This document shows positions 59,823 to 64,000 of a stretch of 64,000 nt of DNA, piece after piece. The translations under genes and the position numbers were made by a program. Within the stretch, counting starts at the first letter, position 1; every line of letters starts with the position of its first letter. This DNA is from Rhizobium chutanense. GTDB lineage: Bacteria; Pseudomonadota; Alphaproteobacteria; Rhizobiales; Rhizobiaceae. The notes below the pieces were generated by a model. It was not told where the DNA came from. It did not search any database and worked only from the letters and a program-made list of their open reading frames with translations. Location: NCBI RefSeq assembly GCF_002531935.1, contig NZ_NWSV01000002.1, positions 372,001-436,000 on the forward strand, given 5' to 3'.

Positions 59823-61469
59823 TCAAATCCGCGCACAAAACCCATCAAGCGCGGCAAGTTTCACCGATCCCGCGCTCACCACCGCCTCGAAGCCGGGCAT
59901 GACAAGCGACTCCCCGAGCACCATGCCCGCAGGCAGGCGAAATTCCGCCGGTTTGCGCGTCAGGTTGAAGACGAAAAGCAGCTTTTCGCCACCCTTTTCG
60001 CGGGTGAAGACGAGCAGATCCTGGTTGGTGCCGATGAAGCTCATGTCGCCGTCGATCAGTGCCGAATGGCTCTTCCGGAAGGCGAGCGTCTGACGATAGT
60101 GGTGCAGTACCGAGCTGTCGCTTCCCTCCTGCGTATCCACGGAAAGTGCCGCCTGCTCATAAGGCACCGGCAGCCAGCTCTTTTCGGCCGAGGTGAAGCC
60201 GGCATGCGCCTTGCCGGCTTCCCAGGGCATTGGCGTGCGGCATCCGTCGCGGCCCTTGAAGGCCGGCCAGAAGCGGATGCCGTAGGGGTCGCGCAGGTCC
60301 TCGAAGGCAAGCTCCGCCTCCGGCAGGCCGAGCTCCTCGCCTTGGTAGAGGCAGATCGAGCCGCGCAGCGCCGCCAGCACCGAGATCGCCAGCTTGGCGA
60401 TGACGGGGCGCTCCTCTTCGGTCAGTGCGAAACGACTGACATGGCGCATGACGTCGTGATTGGAGAAGGCCCAGCAGACCCAGCCGTCGGTGACCGCCTT
60501 CTGGAAGGCCTCGACGCAGCCGCGAATATGCGCGGCGGTGAAATCCGGCCCCAGCAGGTCGAAGGTGTAGCACATATGCAGCTTGTCGTCGCCACTCGTA
60601 TAGGCGGCCACCGTCTTCAGCGAGCGCGCGCCATCGCCGACTTCGCCGACCGTCGTGCGGTCCTCATACTGGTCGAGCAGCGCCCGGAAGCGCTTGAGGA
60701 AGGCGATATTTTCCGGCTGCGTCTTGTCGTAGAGATGGTTCTGCATGCCGTAGGGGTTGGTGTCGGGTGCATCGAGGCCCCCATCACTGGTGTCGGGCTC
60801 GTGCGGCGGATTGCTTCGGAGCTCTCTGTCGCAGAAATAATAGTTGACCGTATCCAGCCGGAAGCCGTCGACGCCGCGGTCGAGCCAGAACTTCACCGTC
60901 TCCAGTACCGCGTCCTGCACTTGGCTGCTATGGAAATTGAGATCCGGCTGCGAGGTCAGGAAATTGTGCTGGTAATATTGCCGGCGCACGCCGTCCCATT
61001 CCCAGCCCGGCCCGCCGAAGATCGACAGCCAGTTGTTCGGCGCAGTCCCATCCGGTTTCGGATCGGCCCAGACATACCAGTCCGCCTTCGGGTTGGTTCG
61101 GCTGGATCGGCTCTCGACGAACCAGGGATGCCGGTCCGACGTATGCGAGATCACCTGATCGATGACGACCTTGATGCCGAGCCTGTGCGCCTCCGCCATC
61201 ATCTCATCGAAATCGGCGATCGTCCCGAAGATCGGGTCGACGTCGCAATAATCGGAGACGTCATACCCCATATCCGCCATCGGCGACTTGAAGAAGGGCG
61301 AGAGCCAGATCGCGTCGACGCCGAGGCTGGCGATATACGGCAGCCGGCGGGTAATTCCCTTGAGATCGCCGAGCCCGTCGCTGTTGGTGTCCTGAAACGA
61401 GCGCGGATAGACCTGATAGATCACCGCACCCCGCCACCAGTCCGCATTCCCGCCCGTCTGCAATGCCAT
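59823..61469 (-). CDS. aglA: Alpha-glucosidase (GH13)
   Basis: 548 residues of family GH13. Region I DQVISHTSDRHPWF, the nucleophile Asp in GVDGFRLDTVNYYF, acid/base Glu in TTVGEVGDGARSL, and the stabilising Asp in FSNHDVMRHVSRF. N-terminal WWRGAVIYQVYPRSFQDTNS is the usual oligo-1,6-glucosidase/AglA start. AGGAGA precedes the ATG. No alpha-glucoside ABC transporter (aglEFGK) is adjacent here, although relatives are often in that operon, so the symbol is by similarity. Confidence 0.88.
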   Translation of the reverse strand: MALQTGGNADWWRGAVIYQVYPRSFQDTNSDGLGDLKGITRRLPYIASLGVDAIWLSPFFKSPMADMGYDVSDYCDVDPIFGTIADFDEMMAEAHRLGIKVVIDQVISHTSDRHPWFVESRSSRTNPKADWYVWADPKPDGTAPNNWLSIFGGPGWEWDGVRRQYYQHNFLTSQPDLNFHSSQVQDAVLETVKFWLDRGVDGFRLDTVNYYFCDRELRSNPPHEPDTSDGGLDAPDTNPYGMQNHLYDKTQPENIAFLKRFRALLDQYEDRTTVGEVGDGARSLKTVAAYTSGDDKLHMCYTFDLLGPDFTAAHIRGCVEAFQKAVTDGWVCWAFSNHDVMRHVSRFALTEEERPVIAKLAISVLAALRGSICLYQGEELGLPEAELAFEDLRDPYGIRFWPAFKGRDGCRTPMPWEAGKAHAGFTSAEKSWLPVPYEQAALSVDTQEGSDSSVLHHYRQTLAFRKSHSALIDGDMSFIGTNQDLLVFTREKGGEKLLFVFNLTRKPAEFRLPAGMVLGESLVMPGFEAVVSAGSVKLAALDGFCARI

Positions 61470-61485
61470 CGGCTATGTCTCCTGG

Positions 61486-61640
61486 TTAAAGCATGTCGCA
61501 CAAAAGTGTGCAGCGGTTTTGCCAGGCAAAGCGTGAAACGCTTTTGCCGAGACATGCGTGAAAACAAAAACCTAAAGCGCAGAGAGCGAATCCGAAGGAT
61601 CGCGACGCGCTTTAGTTCGCGCTCGCCACACTAAAGCGGA
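61486..61640. repeat. Rhizobial intergenic repeat, copy 2, in a 411-bp gap
   Basis: Between aglA and oppA are several nested palindromes: GCATGTC/GACATGC (61491-61497, 61551-61557), AAAGCG/CGCTTT around 61528-61545, and CTAAAGCGC/GCGCTTTAG (61572-61580, 61607-61615) around GCGAATCCGAAGGATCGC. The section 61502-61521 resembles the repeat at 48039. The remainder of the gap to 61880 holds the oppA promoter and leader, not resolved. Confidence 0.7.
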
Positions 61641-61880
61641 CAAAACAAAAGACAACCACATCAAGCCGTTATGAAAGTGCTGCCGATGTCGCAACATGTC
61701 GTCGCGATCCGACAAGGGGGAGACGTATATAGGCTTGTCCACAACCCCTTTCCAGCTGCCGGATTTGGGGTTGCAACGCGATTCCTTTGCGATAAGGTGC
61801 GCACTGACCTGCACGTAAGAGGTCAAACACCGGGAACAGATGTCTAATAAAGGCGCAAAGCCTAGAAAGGTGGACCCACG

Positions 61881-63461
61881 ATGAACCAGTTCACGAAAAA
61901 ATTTCTCGCCTCCGCAATGCTTGGCACATTGCTGGCGTTTTCGGCGCAAGCGGCCACGCTCAACATTCATAATGGTGGCGACCCGCAGTCGCTCGATCCG
62001 CAGAAACTTTCGGGCGACTGGGAAAACCGCATCGCCGGCGACATCTTCGAAGGCCTCGTCACCGAGGACGCCAAGGACAATCCGGTCCCCGGCCAGGCCG
62101 AAAGCTGGACGATTTCACCGGATGGCAAGATCTACACCTTCAAACTTCGCGACGGCATCAAGTGGTCCGATGGCCAGCCGGTAACGGCAGGAGACTTCGT
62201 CTTCGCCTTCCAGCGCCTCGTCGACCCGAAGAACGCCGCCGACTATGCCTATCTGCAGTTCACCATCAAGAATGCCGAAAAGATCAACAAGGGCGAGATC
62301 ACCGATCTCAACCAGCTCGGCGTCAAGGCGATCGACGACAAGACGCTGGAGATCACCCTCGAAAATCCGACCCCCTATTTCCTCAATGCCCTGATGCATT
62401 ACACCGCCTATCCGCTGCCCAAACATGTCGTCGAGGCGAAGGGGCAGGATTGGGTCAAGATCGGCAATATCGTCACCAACGGCCCCTATAAGCCGGTCGA
62501 GTGGGTTCCCGGCTCCCATGTCACGACGGTCAAGAACGATCAGTGGTACGGCGCCAAGGACCTGAAGATCGACGGCGCCAAGTTCTTCGTGCTCGAGGAC
62601 CAGGAAGCCGCGCTGAAACGTTACCGCGCCGGCGAATTCGACATCCTCACCGACTTCCCGACCGACCAGTACGAGTGGATGAAGAAGAACCTGCCTGGCC
62701 AGGCGCATGTGGCGCCCTTCTCCGGCCTCTACTACTACGTCATCAATTCGACCAAGCCGCCCTTTGCCGACAAGCGCGTGCGCCAGGCTCTTTCCATGGC
62801 GATCAACCGTGAAGTCATCGGCCCGCAGATTCTCGGCACCGGCGAACTGCCGGCCTACTCCTGGGTTCCGCCGGGCACGGCAAACTACGGCGAGCCGGCC
62901 TACGTCTCCTGGAAAGATCTTCCCTATAAGGACAAGGTCGAAGAAGCCAAAAAGCTGCTGAAGGAAGCCGGTTTCGGCCCGGATCATCCGCTGACTGCCG
63001 AGCTCAAGTACAACACCAACGACAACCATAAACGCATCGCCGTGGCGATCGCCTCCATGTGGAAGCCGCTCGGCGTCAATGTCGAACTCGTCAATGCCGA
63101 GACCAAAGTACACTATGATCAGTTGCAGCGCGGCGACGTGCAGATCGGCCGCGCCGGCTGGCTCGCCGATTACAACGACCCGGATAATTTCCTGAACCTG
63201 CTGGTCACAGGCGTCCAGATGAATTACGGTCGCTGGTCCAATCCCGAGTACGACAAGCTGATCAAGGACGGCAACGCCGAGACCGATCTCACCAAGCGCG
63301 CTGCAATCTTCAAGAAGGCCGAGCAGCTGGCGCTGGATGATTCTGCCGCCCTGCCCATCTACTACTATGTTTCGAAGAACGTCGTTTCGCCGAAGATCGA
63401 AGGCTTCGTCGACAACATTCAGGACATCCACCGCACCCGCTGGCTGTCGATGAAAGAGTAA
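61881..63461 (+). CDS. oppA: Oligopeptide ABC transporter, substrate-binding protein
   Basis: 526 residues with signal peptide (FLASAMLGTLLAFSAQAA). SBP family 5: NIHNGGDPQSLDPQKLSGDW, DIFEGLVTEDAKDNPVPGQA, FKLRDGIKWSDGQPVTAGDF and KPPFADKRVRQALSMAINRE, with YYYVSKNVVSPKIEGF at the C-terminus. It captures peptides in the periplasm for an Opp importer; the permease gene follows after 48 bp. The gene name is by family; a murein-peptide or dipeptide ligand is possible. Confidence 0.92.
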   Translation: MNQFTKKFLASAMLGTLLAFSAQAATLNIHNGGDPQSLDPQKLSGDWENRIAGDIFEGLVTEDAKDNPVPGQAESWTISPDGKIYTFKLRDGIKWSDGQPVTAGDFVFAFQRLVDPKNAADYAYLQFTIKNAEKINKGEITDLNQLGVKAIDDKTLEITLENPTPYFLNALMHYTAYPLPKHVVEAKGQDWVKIGNIVTNGPYKPVEWVPGSHVTTVKNDQWYGAKDLKIDGAKFFVLEDQEAALKRYRAGEFDILTDFPTDQYEWMKKNLPGQAHVAPFSGLYYYVINSTKPPFADKRVRQALSMAINREVIGPQILGTGELPAYSWVPPGTANYGEPAYVSWKDLPYKDKVEEAKKLLKEAGFGPDHPLTAELKYNTNDNHKRIAVAIASMWKPLGVNVELVNAETKVHYDQLQRGDVQIGRAGWLADYNDPDNFLNLLVTGVQMNYGRWSNPEYDKLIKDGNAETDLTKRAAIFKKAEQLALDDSAALPIYYYVSKNVVSPKIEGFVDNIQDIHRTRWLSMKE

Positions 63462-63509
63462 GGGAAAACGGCCCTTTCCGCGCCGTGCGGAAAGGACCGG
63501 CCCACGACC

Positions 63510-64000
63510 ATGATCAAATACGCCCTCCGTCGCCTGCTATCGACGATCCCGGTTTTGTGGATCGCCGTCACAGCCTGTTTTTTCGTTTTGCGCCTTGCCC
63601 CCGGCGGCCCGTTCGATGGCGAAAGGCCATTGCCGCCGGTGATCCTGAAAAACCTCGCGGTCCACTACAACCTCGATAAGCCGCTGATCCAGCAGTATCT
63701 GATCTATGTCGGCGATCTGCTGCGAGGCGATCTCGGCCCCTCCTTCGCCAGTGAAGACTTCACGGTCGCCCAGCAGATCATGATCGGTCTGCCCTACACC
63801 TTCACCATCGGTACGGCCGCCTTCCTGATCGCCATCATCGTCGGCGTCGCCGTCGGCTGTCTTGGGGCGCTCTATCAGAACAAGACGCCGGACTACATTC
63901 TGGGCAGCCTCATCCTGGTCGGCGTCGTGCTGCCGAACTTCCTGATCGCGCCGATCCTGCAGCTGATCTTCGGCATCCACCTCGCCTGGTTTCCGGTCGG
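63510..64000 (+). CDS. oppB: Oligopeptide ABC transporter permease, N-terminal part (cut by window)
   Basis: The frame from ATG 63510 stays open to the end of the window (163 residues). It begins MIKYALRRLLSTIPVLWIAV, the typical first helix of OppB/DppB, then VLRLAPGGPFDGERPLPP (the PGGPF-xxER motif), YNLDKPLIQQYLIYVGDLLR and DLGPSFASEDFTV, and starts the transmembrane permease domain (GLPYTFTIGTAAFLIAIIVG). It belongs to the same operon as oppA. Confidence 0.93.
   Translation, partial: MIKYALRRLLSTIPVLWIAVTACFFVLRLAPGGPFDGERPLPPVILKNLAVHYNLDKPLIQQYLIYVGDLLRGDLGPSFASEDFTVAQQIMIGLPYTFTIGTAAFLIAIIVGVAVGCLGALYQNKTPDYILGSLILVGVVLPNFLIAPILQLIFGIHLAWFPV

Noticed and set aside
1..64000. tRNA, rRNA, CRISPR arrays, transposases, phage or conjugation genes
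   Set aside because: I looked for them by eye and saw none; a covariance-model scan would be the proper test for small RNAs and tRNAs.

Overview
The window looks like core chromosome of a fast-growing Rhizobium, closest in character to the R. leguminosarum/R. etli group. The signs are high GC, a fused trpE(G) behind a Trp-Trp-Trp leader peptide, a NolR-type regulator, a choXWV choline importer, an IRO (RirA-type) iron box and rhizobial intergenic repeats. I see no rRNA, tRNA, CRISPR array, prophage or insertion sequence. Most genes are housekeeping or transport genes, with small accessory modules between them.

Layout. 1-5.3 kb: the end of an endonuclease/phosphatase-fold gene, then two paralogous ABC half-exporters separated by an orphan ribbon-helix-helix antitoxin and a parDE module. 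5.7-12.6 kb: trmL, a Na/Pi cotransporter, hemF, small stress-like genes, and a tightly coupled operon of DUF1285, NUDIX and CCA-adding enzyme genes. 12.8-19.6 kb: a MoxR AAA ATPase, DUF58, BatA/DUF4159 and membrane-protein operon. It ends in a nested inverted-repeat element that also carries the ribosome-binding site of the next gene. 19.9-25.8 kb: two GNATs, a glutathionyl-hydroquinone reductase-like GST, a NUDIX, a metallophosphoesterase, a TPR lipo/periplasmic protein and an ECF sigma/anti-sigma pair. 26-31 kb: leuA with a candidate Leu leader peptide, a BenE transporter, clpP and a DUF2076 gene. 31-36 kb: queF with a cation diffusion facilitator, DUF2161, and trpE(G) with its trpL attenuator. 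36-42.5 kb: a TonB-dependent heme-type receptor with an IRO box, an extensin-like protein, fhs and a YqhA-family protein.

42.5-48.7 kb is the least ordinary stretch. It holds a secreted protein with two tandem ClpP-like modules, a LuxR solo, a PAS-domain remnant, a DUF2333 protein with an unrecognised coiled-coil neighbour, and tdk. 49-53 kb: choXWV, hugZ behind a start-site hairpin, and nolR with two motif-matching operators. 53-64 kb: an omega-aminotransferase, a short HD-GYP protein, an orphan LivJ-like binding protein, adenine deaminase, a higBA-type toxin-antitoxin pair, an alpha-glucosidase, a rhizobial repeat, and the start of an oligopeptide importer that runs off the end.

The most interesting regulatory pattern is that trpE(G) and leuA each appear to have a leader peptide whose start codon sits at the predicted transcription start (leaderless). 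TrpL matches a system known in Sinorhizobium; the Leu one is my inference from the sequence.
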